DNA of 64,000 bases from Lineus longissimus (taxonomy: Eukaryota > Nemertea > Pilidiophora > Heteronemertea > Lineidae): positions 11,098,001 through 11,162,000 of the forward strand of contig NC_088316.1 in assembly GCF_910592395.1 (NCBI RefSeq), written 5' to 3'. Both the position numbers and the translations under genes were made by a program. Within the stretch, counting starts at the first letter, position 1, and each line of letters starts with the position of its first letter. The notes under the pieces are model-generated. The model ran no database searches, was not told the origin of the DNA, and saw nothing but the letters and a program-made list of their open reading frames with translations. This document shows, piece after piece, positions 1 through 12,442 of this stretch.

Positions 1-570
1 CACATCAAACACTTTCAGAAAAATAGTCTACAAACTTAATGAAATAAGCCAATGTGTATAACTTCATTTCTATTTCCTGATAAACCAGTAATTTCGAACG
101 GCTTACCCCTTTAAATGTAAAACATTAAATGTAACCGCATACATATAAGTTTTTAAACTTTTAATTCCTTTGCCATCCTTCTTCCAGATAGGATCATTTT
201 TGTCGACTACGAGATATCAGCATTTTCTTGGCCGACTCATGATTTGGCTAGTTTCCTGCAATTTTCTGCGATAGGCAAGTTTTTTTTCGAAAAAGGAGGC
301 TATCGGTTTTTGAGCTTCTGAAAAACCACCATTAAAGGTTTTGATCGACACTAATATGCGTCCCGAAGAGGTTTTCTGGTAAAATGAAAAACCCCACTTG
401 TTTTTTTGTGATTTTGAAAAACCTAGTTTTTCACTGCACTGAAAAACCTCCACGGCTGCATATTTGTGTAGGCCGAAAAACCATTCAAGGTTTTTCAAAA
501 GCTGAAAAATCTTTATTTCTAAGAGGGAAGCATGACATGTGTGAATGGACTGATTGGTCCAAAGCCGAGA
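1..570. other. AT-rich spacer with recurrent GAAAAACC motif
   Basis: No gene is recognised. Between about 316 and 510 the octamer GAAAAACC and its complement GGTTTTTC recur several times on both strands, which creates short open frames on both strands without protein character. It looks like a simple diverged repeat. Confidence 0.5.
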
Positions 571-571
571 A

Positions 572-730
572 GGGCTGAGTTGTTCAAAACAACGTTCGCC
601 TCAACGGAAGCGTTAAGTCTTAACGTGTAAATTTTAATGGGTTTCACTGAAAGACGTATAACGTTCTTCAGGATACTTAACGTAACCGTTAAAGATAACG
701 TGACTGTTGTGCTTTTGAACAACCCGGCCC
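572..730. mobile_element. Small MITE-like element with 18-bp inverted ends
   Basis: The left end at 572-589 (GGGCTGAGTTGTTCAAAA) and the complement of the right end at 713-730 match at 16 of 18 positions. The interior is rich in AACG/CGTT steps and has no coding capacity. No clear target duplication is seen, so the superfamily is not assigned. Confidence 0.6.
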
Positions 731-1255
731 AGTATGTGCAGCAGGGAAAATTGATCTCCAACTGCGTTAAAAATGGTAATTATAAGTGAGGGAATCATCC
801 ATATTTAAAGCTGGCGGGTCAAAAAATATGGTCGTCCATCCCGAGTTACATGTAGACTTAAGCCAAGCACCCAGAAATGTAGACCAGCGCTGGCCCGCCC
901 CACTATACGTGGGCCGGGAATCGGCCTCGAATAGTGGCGTTTCATTCGCCACACCGAAAATAAACAACTTCATTGCATTAACTATTGCCATTCGACGCAT
1001 GGCGTCTCAAGCACAGTGATTGGCCAATTCGAAAATAATAAAGGGCATGCACCTTGTTAACGTCTGATCATCCCTAAAAAGAGTGCTGGAGATAGTCTGG
1101 CAATCCTCCAAACAGCTATCCTGAAAAGAAGCTCCGCGCACGGGCGTTACATACAATGTATTAATACATTAAAGAGCTGTGGCCTCCGTCTGCGAAGGAG
1201 CTGCGCAGTAGGCTTAATCATGTTAATTGCGTATGGCTGATATGGCATGTTTTTT
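731..1255. other. No gene seen
   Basis: Unique-looking sequence. Short open frames on both strands at 767-1019 are mutual shadows without recognisable protein character. Confidence 0.5.
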
Positions 1256-2530
1256 GTAGCAAAATTCGATTTGAGCAACATTGCAATTAAAATTCGATTT
1301 TTGTGCCTATCTATTCGATTTTAATCAACTTTGTTCGATTCTTCCCTCAATCATTTGATTTTTTTGCATATTCATTCGATTTTTTTCAAACATTTATCAA
1401 CAAAAAATACTGTTCTTGTTGTATATCAAATCAAACACTATAAATTCATAATCGAATATAACTTAGAAAAAATCAAAAGGTGAAAGAAATAGATCAAAAT
1501 CAGATTCAAATATATCGCATTAACTGGTCAAAAAACGAAGCATTTTCGATTTTAATTACACCAAATCTTTCAATTTAATCAAAGTATATTTAATTTCAGA
1601 AAAGAAGTATATACGATTAATCAAATAAGAAGTATATACGATTTTGAAATCGAATACTCATTCGATTTAAATCGAATAGGTCATTCGATTTAAAATCGAA
1701 TAGACCATTCGATTTAAAATTGAATATGTCATTCGATTTTTGTAGATTTCTATTCGATTTTGATTGGTCAATCGTAGTCACGTGACAAACTAGCAACCAA
1801 TTAGAATCGAATGGAATAGGAGCAGAATCGAATAGACCATTCGATTTAAAACCGAATAGGTCATTCGATTTTGTGTAGATTTCTATTAGATTTTGATTGG
1901 TCAATCATAGTCACGTGACAAACTAGCAACCAATTAGAATCGAATGGAATAGGAGCAGAATCGAATAGACCATTCGATTTAAAACCGAATAGGTCATTCG
2001 ATTTTGTGTAGATTTCTATTCGATTTTGATTGGTCAATCATAGTCACGTGACAAACTAGCAACCAATTAGAATCGAATGGAATAGGAGCAGAATCGAATG
2101 AGACCATTTGATTTAGAAATCGAATACTCATTCGATTTAAATCGATTAGGTCATTCGATTTAAATCAAATAGACCATTTGATTTTTAAATCTAATATTGC
2201 TTTTCATTTGATATGGAATCGAATGAACATTCATTCTTAAAATCAAATTATCATTCAATTTTTTGTAAGAACTATTTGATTATATCGAAATGTACTTTAA
2301 TCTATATGACGAATTATGCGATTAATATTGAATAGGTGATTTGTAAGAATCGAATGAGATTGTTTGATCTCGGTCTTGATATTTTAAACTTTTTCCAATA
2401 CATTTTTGATAAAACAACCTATCATTCGATTCGATTGACAATTTATTTGATTTATTTTTCACTAAAGAAACTATTCATTCGATTTCTGACTGAAATATTG
2501 AATGAATCAGTGAATCGCATAGTGCTACAC
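1256..2530. repeat. ATTCGAT/ATCGAAT repeat domain
   Basis: About 1.27 kb is saturated with the heptamer ATTCGAT and its complement ATCGAAT, often joined as near-palindromes such as ATTCGATTTAAATCGAAT. Degenerate versions (ATTTGAT, ATCAAAT) fill the edges. There is no protein-coding signal. The block looks like a satellite grown from a palindromic heptamer, with a longer tandem unit in its middle (separate entry). Confidence 0.8.
1729..2105. repeat. 133-bp tandem repeat inside the ATTCGAT block
   Basis: The marker TGATTGGTCAATC starts at 1761, 1894 and 2027, an exact 133-bp period. Each unit contains TCACGTGA (a palindromic E-box core), the segment CAAACTAGCAACCAATTAG and several ATTCGAT heptamers. 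About three units are present with few differences. Confidence 0.85.
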
Positions 2531-3175
2531 ATAACAGGCCATAGGCTGATAGTCCTGGCCTTGTTTGAGGCCGCACATGGGCACGATGTTTAACGTCGCG
2601 GATCGAAGGCTATTTTAATGGTCTACCAGAAATGCTCGTAACCTACCTTTTCATTTGGATACCCGTTACAGCAGAAGCGAGACCACTTTTCTCATCTGCT
2701 GCTCTTTCCTTAAAGGATTGGTCTTCGACGGTAACTTCCCAGAGCGGCATCCCCCAACACTGAGAAAGATGTTTCTGAGGGAGTACCTAGAAACGCAGAG
2801 GATTCTGGGAGATCTAGATAATGACGTCACGGACCACGATGTGGAGAGACTCTTCGTCCTAGTCGAAAAAGCAGTATTAGTGAGTTTTCAAAACTGCTTC
2901 TTTCACGACGCTGTTACTAGTACTAGTTAACTGCATTGACCGCATTGTATTTGAGATGATCATTCTAAAACAACTGGGCTTAGAATGAACCGCACATTAC
3001 AGTGTAAATGCACTATGTGCCAATTAAGCCTCGTTTTGAATTCAGCCGTTCCGCTTCGGTTGGTGCAAAATGTTGGATTGCATTTTAAAAGCATTTTAAA
3101 CCACTCTATTCGTTATTAAATTTGCGGTGTTTTAGAATAGAAATTAATACTTCACTCTCGACATTTATTGTGTCT
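2531..3175. other. No recognised gene
   Basis: One open frame of 91 codons (2655-2930, plus strand) has no recognisable motif, no clear splice context and no repeat relatives here. I leave it uncalled. Confidence 0.4.
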
Positions 3176-3275
3176 AACCAAAACCTCGAGGGTGGAGCTA
3201 AAGTATTGGCCAAAACCACGGCTACGCCTCGGGTTTGGTCTACATCTTAGCTCCACCCTGGCGGTTTTGGTGAGA
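3176..3275. repeat. 100-bp foldback element
   Basis: The left arm around 3176-3200 (ACCAAAACC then GGGTGGAGCTAA) is complemented by 3247-3273 (TTAGCTCCACCC then GGTTTTGGT). The inner part also pairs (CCAAAACCACGGC region against GGGTTTGG). The whole element would fold into one hairpin. It has no coding capacity. Confidence 0.7.
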
Positions 3276-4069
3276 CAACCAATACCTCCAGTTCGGTATC
3301 AATTTCTTAAAACTAAATCATGACGATCAACAGACAGTGAGAGAGTTATCACGTTTGGTTATTTATACCTACATGTACAGTGTAGCTGATATTGATATCA
3401 ACACTTACTTCATAAGATATCTCGCCAACTAACGGACCAAATTCAATCTTATTGTCAGAAATTTTGTTTTCTAATCATACATTATAGCAGGAATGTGATC
3501 GCATACGTTTTTCATTATGTAATCGGCCATTTAAAAAAAACCCTTACAGAAAACGTCTTTTTCTTTTGAATGATAAAAAAAAAGTTCTAAGAATCTTGGT
3601 TTTTTGTTCCTTAAAATCGACCAATCAGAACTCTAGATATGGCAATTTTAAGAGAGCGCACTTAGATCAAAACAGCAGGCGTGAATAGTTGTGTTGGCAT
3701 GGCAAACCATTGTGTTGTCTACACAGCGCGTACCAGAAAATTGCATTTATTTTGTTTTATCTCCACCATCGCTTGTTCGATTTTGATGAAATAATGAAAT
3801 GGTCCAGGGACCATGTACTCACCTCGGGTAATGTAATGCATGTAATTTGCAGTGGGTGTGGGAGAACAGTTTCTTGCTAGTTTCACCAGTTTTGATTCCA
3901 TTGAATGATATTATTCTTCTCGGCTCAATGGCACAAAATAAAGTTACCGGTACCGTCTAAGTATAGCATTTTGGTTATAAAGTTGACTGAATTTCAGGGT
4001 TATTGAAAAGTGTACATGTCACATGGAAATTGGTTGATATCTGTTCAACAGTTTTGGAGTAATAGGACT
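3276..4069. other. AT-rich spacer, no gene seen
   Basis: There is no coding or RNA signal. A homopolymer A run lies near 3535. Confidence 0.5.
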
Positions 4070-4720
4070 TCGGTGGGTTTTCAAGATGGCGGCTTGGCGG
4101 CCATATTTGTCATGGGATTAGACTGAAAATTAGGGATATTGATAAGAGTACATATATACATAATCACATGAAGTTTGGTTGCAATCCGATCATTAGTTTC
4201 GGAATGATAGGACTTTGTTTAATTTTCAAGATGGCCGCCTTGCGTCCATATTAGTGTATGGATTTGACTGAAAATCAGGGATGTTGTAAAGAGTACATTG
4301 ATATACAATTACAATAAATTTGGTTGCAATCCGACTCTGTTTAATTTTCAAGATGGCCGCCTGGCGGCCATATTTGAAGTCCGAGCGGGACAATTTTTTT
4401 GGGTAGATAAGAGGGTCCCTAGATACATGTCCTTGCGAGATTAGAACCTTCTAACTTATATAGAAACAAAACGTGCCACACTACGTACAACCATTAGCTT
4501 CAAAACGGCAAACAAACAATTTTCCAAGATCGCCGCCTGGAGGCCAGAAAGTAGGTCATATCGCGAAAAAGAAAAATAAGTATGGGCATATTGCCCAAAG
4601 CTACCGTCACACCAAGTTTTATCCATCTAGCCCTAGCGGTGACGAAACGTTCTCCGCTAATGGACAACGACGGACGACGGACGCCACGGTATTGTATAAG
4701 CTCCCCCAGAGGTGACCTAA
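4070..4720. repeat. Dispersed repeat with AAGATGGCCGCC units and CGACGG-rich 3' end
   Basis: Near-copies of TTTTCAAGATGGCSGC followed by GGCGGCCATATT occur around 4078, 4227, 4346 and, more diverged, 4522. The element ends at about 4660-4710 with GACGGACGACGGACG and GGTATTGTATA before a CTCCCC step. The repeat at 28434-31770 ends the same way, so the two share a 3' end. It is non-coding. Confidence 0.6.
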
Positions 4721-7159
4721 AACCTAAAGATCTTAGAATTGTGTGCTCTGTCGTTTTGGGGAGATTTTTATTAAAAAACAGTTAGAAATGAAAAATATAT
4801 TTGTAAGGGTTTTTTAAATGACCGATTACATAATGAAAACCTGTATCATTACATTTCTGTCATAATGGATTATTAAAAAACAAAACTTCGAACAATATGC
4901 TAAAAACTGCTTTGCATTTCGTGCATTAGTGTGGGAGATATCATTTGAAGTAGGTGTTGATATCATTGTGTGCTTGACTGTACATGTACATGTATACTAT
5001 TAGTCCATTTCACAGAAAAATGGCACTGCAGGCAAAACGGCCTGATAGCCATGATAGCTAGGGAAGGTTGTCAGTATTTTGCTTCAAATGGCACGTTCTT
5101 GGTCATGCTTTTTCCGTATCAGGTAAAGTAATAAATCAATCAATCAATCAAAATGAGAGTAAGTGCCAGTATCCACTAAAGTGATCTGTGACCCTTTACA
5201 TCGTACCGAGCAAAGAGATAGAGCCTTTTCTTTTCTTGCCAATCAGCTTGCGGACGGTCACCAACCTAACACTTGGCTGGTCAAAAAGCGAACCATCTGA
5301 GGATCTTAAAGGGCGGGTGGGTTGCTTAACCTGCAAAAGTTTCCGTACTGTTGCGCCGTCCCCATGATGCACTTGTGGCACAGCAAAAGAATTCTAAAGT
5401 TAGTGCCTTTAGATGCTTCGGACGATTTATATCATTTTGTTCAGCTGCTGCATTTTCTGTTTTAATCACCAAAAAATCTGAGTGCCGTCTTCATTCGAGA
5501 TATTGACTTTGGTTTCGCTCAGCCATTAGGCTGCTCTTTCATCATGTTGATTGAAAACACATCTATCCCATTGGGCTAAGTTGCCTTTAAAGCTGATTCA
5601 GAACCATTTGAACAACGTTCCACACAAGCCAGAAGATCAATTCGAAAAAATTCGCTTATGCACATATAGAAACTCACACAAAACCACACAGGTGATGAGT
5701 CAAATTATAATACATGGTCACGAGCGACAACAGATTCAGCCCCCCCCCCCCCCCCGCAACGTACCATTTGTACTCTTTTGTGATAACGTTGAAAATCTTT
5801 AACTGATCGACTCACGAACTCTCTTGTCGTCATGTCCGACAGTCATCTGGCTATGGTGTGTGCGTTGTAGCGCGAAGATGGTGAGAGCATTGAGGCAACT
5901 TCCTTCATGTGCGATGGTGAACATTAGGCTACTCATAAAATATAGATCGTTCCCTTGCGGATCCAGTTAGCCAAACGAAGGTTTATTCTTATTCGCCACA
6001 AGGTCACCAGAGAACACGGAAAAAGGAAAACCACCTCAAGCGAATAGTATATGGCTACACAGCCATTGCGATCATTCCCGGAGTGATTTTTGGGTGGGTA
6101 GCAGCTGGTTCAATTCCCTTTAGACGCTCTGTAATGGCGTACTTTATTTACCACCCAACCTATCATACCGCACCCTTGTTCTTTTTTCAGCCAGCCTTCT
6201 TGTTTTATATTGGATGTGGCCTTGCGTGTGCCGGCGGCCCTGAGAGAAACGGTGTCCCTAAAAAGGACTTGGTGCGGTAAGTTTAGAGTTCTGGACAGCA
6301 ACGATGGATGAAAGAGGCTTTCAGCCAGTGCGTCGGACGAGATGGACTGCTTTAAGTCTCTTTTTGGCAATCAAATATTCGTTATGACAGCTGTAAAGTA
6401 TAAACAATATCTTACTAATCGGTCTTAACACTACACTAACCACTGGAATGGGCAATACTGAACTAGTTCTGAAAAAATCATTATCACAACATATTTAAAT
6501 CCCTGTATACCCCATGATGAATTCCATGTTATTCTAGCAGTTTCCAGGTTGATATTTCTAGTAATTACGGATAGGCGGAATATGAAAAACCATTCATAAA
6601 TAACTTTGAAATATTCAATTTAACGCTATACTACACTGTAGTATATTGTACTGATGGTGACGAAATTGAGACAAGTGCTGTATTTGAACGGATCAATTTT
6701 CCCCCTTTTTGGATAGACAAATCAATCATATTTTGTTGAGGCAACCTACATACTAATCAGCATGTTTCTTGTTCGTGGTTGGACAGGTACTGTATATATT
6801 CGACCAATCAGCCCTCTTGTTAAAATCGTTGTTGGACGGCTACTCTAAACGGATCAATCAGCTGTCTTGTTTTGTTTCAGGCTAGTTTGCAATGAATTCG
6901 GATGGTACTTGAGGAACAAGGATAGAATCCTGGCCTTAGAAGTCCCAAAATAAATTTGGTGAAACATCGTGTAGACATTTGAATAAGTGGCCGCCGCGGT
7001 AAATCAGAAAAGGCGTAGATTTTTATTCATAAATGGTAAAGCAGAATAGCATTTTATTGGCCCAACTTAGCTTCGACATGATATTTATGTATAAGATGAA
7101 AATCAAAGCCTTTTCTAATTTCCCGCGACGGCCACTCATGACAATGTATACAGTATCAC
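4721..7159. other. Gene-free stretch with simple repeats
   Basis: Contains an ATCA microsatellite near 5130-5150 and a poly-C tract near 5741-5755. Short open frames at 5551-5802 and 6083-6280 have no recognised family. Nothing else is supported. Confidence 0.5.
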
Positions 7160-7900
7160 CACAATACTGACACACGCCGATGGATGGTAGACCCGGCCAG
7201 TTTTATGTAGTATTTTCCCTTTTTACACTTTACCACAACACTGCATGACACACGTTGTTGGATAGTGGGCCAGCTTCCTTTAGTATCTTCCATTTTAACA
7301 TTACCACAACACTGCATGACACACGTTGGTGGATAGTGGGGCGGCTTCCTTTATTATCTTCAATTTTAACATTACCACAGTACTGCATGACACACGTTGA
7401 TGGATAGTGGGCCAGCTTCCTTTATTATCTTCAATTTTAACATTACCACAGTACTGCATGACACACGTTGGTGGATAGTGGGCCAGCTTCCTTTATTATC
7501 TTCAATTTTAACATTACCACAGTACTGCATGACACACGTTGGTGGATAGTGGGCCAGCTTCCTTTATTATCTTCAATTTTAACATTACCACAACACTGCA
7601 TGATACACGTTGGTGGATAGTGGGCCAGCTTCCTTTATTATCTTCAATTTTAACATTACCACAACACTGCATGCCACACGTTGTTGGATAGTGGGCCAGA
7701 TTCCTTTAGTATCTTCCATGTTAACATTACCACAACACTGCATGCCACACGTTGTTGGATAGTGGGCCAGATTCCTTTAGTATCTTCCAGTTTAACATTA
7801 CCACAACACTGCATGACACTCGTTGATCGATAGTGGGCCAGCTTCCTTTTATGTTCCCTTTTATCATAACCACAACCACAAAGACACTACATGACATACG
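7160..7900. repeat. 71-bp minisatellite, about ten units
   Basis: CTGCATG begins at 7241, 7312, 7383, 7454, 7525, 7596, 7667, 7738 and 7809, so the period is exactly 71 bp with no indels. Diverged edge units lie on both sides. The unit reads ACCACA, CTGCATGACACACGTTG, GGATAGTGGGCCAGC, TTCCTTTA. Inner units are almost identical. Confidence 0.95.
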
Positions 7901-8429
7901 CAGATGCATAGTGGGCCTGCATTCCTTTAGTGCCTTCCATTTCGCCACACAGACGAGTCATAGTCATGGTCAAGTGATAGTCATTTTGCACAAAGTTTAA
8001 GTATCTTAAACATGTTAAAGATGAAAAGCTGCCGAGTCGACCTGCTGAAATGAAACGGCTCTGTGGCATGGTGAAATCCTATTTCATGCTAACACTTGGT
8101 ATCCTCATAATTCGTTGTATTTCTTCGGAGGATTTAATATATACCGTTTAAAACAGCTCCGTCTTTTTACTCACTCAATTTTTGTGTTAGACCATCGCGC
8201 GCACTTGCACTTTGCTAGGAAGGGTCGATGTCCAAGCACGATTTAAAAGTCCGATTCTGCAAAGGCGCTTTTAACCCGAGTCACGACGGTTAAACTGCGT
8301 TCAGCCCCATAGGGTATTTCCCAGAGCAAATTTTATGTATGCTCGATTAGTTGGAAGTGCATCTTTATTCAAAAGCGCGGATGATTATTAATTACCAAAT
8401 AACCGCGTCGGTGACTGGGGCCGAGCGAT
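7901..8429. other. No gene seen
   Basis: Transition from the minisatellite into ordinary spacer. No coding or RNA signal recognised. Confidence 0.5.
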
Positions 8430-8720
8430 CGAGGTACACTCTCTTAAAATTATTAAGTAAAAATTACATTTTTTGATCTATTTCGTTTTTACTACTCTGG
8501 TAGATCCTACTACACCAACTGTAAAATTAGTTGTTTTAACTATCAAAAGAGTAATTCTTAATCATTCTGATGGTTATTTTTAGTACTTGTTTAATTACAG
8601 TAACTAATCCATGGTTATCGGTAGTTTCACTACTATTTTTACTAATTTCACAGTTGGTGTGATAGCAACTACTAGACTATAGTTGTTTTACTAACAAATT
8701 TTAAAAGTGAATGACCCTTA
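8430..8720. mobile_element. MITE-like foldback element
   Basis: The inner arms 8512-8532 (ACACCAACTGT core) and 8641-8661 (ACAGTTGGTGTG core) are inverted copies with two mismatches. The outer edges also pair loosely: CACTCTCTTAAAATT near 8438 against AATTTTAAAAGTG near 8698. It is AT-rich and non-coding. The exact ends are uncertain. Confidence 0.5.
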
Positions 8721-10410
8721 AGCATCTCATTTCTCATCACGTCTACATAATGTCTGTCGCCTAATCGTCACAGTGAGTTTCCGCACCGCTGCGATTACGA
8801 TCACAAATTTTGTTTCGGCACTGGCGCCATCGAACACCGCCACCACAGGCGCAATGCAATGCATTTCGGAACCCTTTTCTCGGCGCTAAAACTCAATCAA
8901 AATGAAAGTTGATCACATTATATTATGCAGTTCCCAGGTATGACTGACATAATTATTCAAATATACGTTCAATGAAATATTTCTCAAAAGAGTGAGGTCT
9001 TAAATTGGTGCTGCAAATTCGTTGAAAATATATTATATCTACATATTGCTGCTCAAAGATACTTCAAAGTAGCGAGATGATGACAGTAACACTGGATTAA
9101 CAACAACAACTTAAATAACGCAAAAACAGTCAAGATTACAATACCACTTGGGTACAATTTCAGCCGCAACAATTACAGAGTCTTTCCAAGTCTATTGTGA
9201 CGTCTTCTTCCTGCTCTGGTCTTCGGTTGAAGATTTGTCCAAACTAAGTCTAGGATGTTACCAATGCCACCATTCTACTAAATTGCGTGACTAGTCTCTA
9301 AACAGCAACAGAATCCTGGAAAAACACAACATAAACGATTTTGAGTCCAAACTAACCGAATTAATGCTCTGGAACCATTATAACGTTCTGCACTAATCAT
9401 CATTGTCACATCTTAAACAATGTCACATCCTAAACTAGTGGCGCCTCCTGGCATAACGAATATCAATTAAAAGACCGCATCCTAAAACTGGTGGCGCTTA
9501 CTGGCGTACTGAGTACCAACTAAAATATTGCAAAAGTCATCAAGTCATTAAAACGTGCCAAACACAGGCCTAATTAATAGCCCAACTATTAATCAACGCA
9601 TTTCAATTATCTGTATGCTTTATACTGCATAATTCCCTCTCTCCTCATTACAATAAGCCACATTTGGCTAAGAATTTCCAGTTTGAAACGAGGATTAATT
9701 TGCAAATCGATTAAAGAAGAAATATCTCATGTTGGCGTGTGCGACCGATTCCGCCTATGACGGGTGAGGTGCCGAAGACAAACTAGCCGCAGTATATGGC
9801 GGCAACACTACAAATTAACTAATTGTCTACTGATCCAGGCACTGGTACAGCTGCTGAATGCTGAATATCAACTAGTGCAATTAGAACATCTAGGCTAATA
9901 TGACCATTACAGATGTCCATAATATTAAAGATGGCTTGACAAAATATTTAATGCTATGCAGTAAACGTTATGTTTTAATTGATAGTCCATGATGAAGTCC
10001 GTGTAAAAAGGTTAAAATGTTCAATGTTGATGGTGAAATGTTCTAGAAGATTCTCCCATGGACGACAGGCGTCGTAACCGCGACGGAGGGAGGCGTCCCT
10101 TCACTATACTTGGCCTAATAGTATAGGATAGCGGACAATAGCTGAGTGTTTATTGATCTGATACGTATAACCCGAGAATTTTATCCCTGGCGTGGACTGC
10201 TATAGATCATTAAAGCTGAACTGCATGCACAAAACCAGAGCACCCCATGCGGCAATAGTAAGAAATTCAAACGACCGAAAGACCCTTCTGAATACGGCCT
10301 GAAACATGATAGTTCTCCAATGCTTCGATTCGCTTGATTTCACAAACCAACAAGTCGTGGGACGATACGGACCTTCGCAGAGAATTCTGGAAGGAAAAAA
10401 ATAGAAAGGA
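8721..10410. other. No gene seen
   Basis: About 1.7 kb of AT-rich spacer. Both strands were read; no open frame, RNA-like fold or clear repeat stands out. Confidence 0.5.
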
Positions 10411-10486
10411 TCTCTCATCGGGACTCGAACTCGAGACCTCTGGTATTATTTGCCAACACTCTTATCCTGAAGGCCACTGGACTGCT
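10411..10486 (-). repeat. tRNA-Arg-derived SINE or tRNA pseudogene
   Basis: On the minus strand the block starts GTGGCCTTCAGGATAAGAG, like the A box of tRNA-Arg genes. It continues through TTGGC ... CCAG (anticodon-stem remnant) to a B-box-like GAGTTCGAGTCCC. The anticodon loop is degenerate and the acceptor stem does not pair. I read it as a tRNA-derived retroposon head, not a working tRNA gene. Confidence 0.55.
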
Positions 10487-11518
10487 TGAAATGCCTGTCG
10501 TTTTATACGCCTTTATAGAATGTGCAAACATTTGTGTGTAATCTTTGTTCAACATCTTTGAGCGGCTTCAAGTGGGCAACTGCAGGAGGAAAGTCATTTT
10601 TCCTTTGCTGTGCGTGCGCGTATGTATTTGGTTAGAAGCGGGGACAATCATTTATTTCCTCACCTTCCAAATGGTGACCTCCCGTCAAACGGGGACGTCC
10701 CCAATTAGAAATATCATTTTTTTCCTGTAACTGGGGACAAAATATGATCACTGAATTTGTTCCTGGGCAATTCTGGCGCTGTCCCCAGTGCTGTCTTGAA
10801 CGGGATCAATAGTTCATCACTACGACACCACGTGGTGTATCAAAATCTTGCGCCACACACTCGCCTCATCGGGATGTCCACGTTTGCTTGAAATTCTAAA
10901 TGTGGCGTCAATGACGTCATGTATCGAGGTTTGAGTTAAAATGGCGCTTAGCGGGAGACTTTGTCAGCATCATGACAACCCGGACTTCGGGTTATACATC
11001 GATGATATTCCACCTAATAAGGAAGGATGATTTTTTTGTAACCTAATCGTCGTCATTTGTATGTAGGCCTATGAGTATGACCAGTTCAGTGCTTCTATCG
11101 TACGGTAGCACAGGCGCTCGTCATTCGAGATGTGAATACTAGATATGTATCAATATAGGCATAGGCCCCTACATGCTTTATGTGAATTATCATGCATGAC
11201 TGTACATTTAGTAAACCCGCCGGAAAATACGATGTCTCTGATTGGTTAAAGAAGTGCGCCGCGAAGGTCTTCCGCGAAATTTGCATAAGTCCCCCGCAAA
11301 TCGTGCAGAAGACTCCCGCGAAAATACCTCTGCCGCAAAATTCAAACCGTCCTTGGCTCCTGATTGGTTTAAATTGGGTCACGCGGCGAGATTTTTACGG
11401 CGCATTCTTTTACGGCGTGTTTAGCGGGGCATTGTTGCGGCGCATCATTCGCGGGAGGCCTTTGCGGCGCAAGTAATTAATCGGCCCATATATTCTGATT
11501 TATGTCCCCTCCCGCCAG
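10487..11518. other. No gene seen; GC-rich patch
   Basis: 11250-11470 is locally GC-rich with repeated CCGCGAA/GCGGCG steps. Open frames on both strands there overlap and look like composition artefacts. Confidence 0.4.
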
Positions 11519-12442
11519 CGAAATTTTTTTCTGCAGGATACTTCTGCCACAGTGTACATCTGACAGCCAATCACAATTGGCGCGATCTTTGACGTCACAC
11601 TGTTTATTTATGCATGATAATGCAAATACAATAGACGATACCGAGTCGCATGCCGAGTGCCACTTCAACTGTGAATGTGACAATAGTTCATTGTCTGACC
11701 CCAATTATGCACAACTCAAGGTTTGTGTCGTCGTGTTTAGGAATGAATTGCACAGATTCATTGTAAAATTGATGATATTATGCGTACAAAAGAGGCATCA
11801 GCTGATCTGATCGCTACATTGCAGTGCATGCATTGATTTGTGAAATTTTAAGGGGCAGTGACACTGACAGTGTTGCCAATGTTGATAATTATTAAAGGAA
11901 CAGTGTATCCGATGTCTCGCGATTTGTGAAATTTTAAGGGGCAGTGACACTGACAGTGTTGCCAATGTTGATAATTATTAAAGGGACAGTGTATCCGATG
12001 TCTGCTGTTGATTTTGGTAGTTTGAACATTGTTGAAGGGCCATTGTATAAAACACATTTTGACAAGCAAACAAAATAAATTGAATGGTGGCGTCACCTAT
12101 GCATATACATGCAGCAGAACTAGTTACACGGTTGACAGATAAACATTCAACCTCGGCTATTTTGCCGAGCACAGTGCGCCTTTAACAGACAAGTCCAATA
12201 AATACAGTCCACTCGACAATGAAAATACATGTTAAGATACTGCAAATAAATATATTTTAGCTAATATACTCCTCTAACCATTTGCTAACTTGTTCTTTCC
12301 AAGATTATCAGAACACGTGGCATTGTTGACATTATTGCGCCATGTGGAAAGATGATGTCAACAAAGACACGTGCTTGCCTTGAATTCTGATTGGCTGTCA
12401 GATGTACACTATGCCAGAAGTATCCTGCAGAAAAAAATTTCG
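11519..12442. repeat. 60-bp inverted repeat pair enclosing an 86-bp tandem duplication
   Basis: 11519-11578 and 12383-12442 are inverted copies matching at about 57 of 60 positions, separated by 804 bp. Both contain CTGCAGGATACTTCTG on one strand. Inside, GATTTGTGAAATTTTAAGGG starts at 11835 and 11921, marking an 86-bp tandem duplication. This could be a foldback element or two opposite insertions of one repeat. No transposase is present. Confidence 0.7.

Noticed and set aside
7160-7900. CRISPR-like array
   Set aside because: The whole 71-bp unit repeats; there are no unique spacers, and the context is eukaryotic.
10200-10418. Minus-strand 72-codon frame
   Set aside because: It overlaps the tRNA-Arg-derived SINE tail and has no protein features.
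11192-11476. Overlapping frames on both strands in the GC-rich patch
   Set aside because: Composition-driven, with no domain, start context or splice support.
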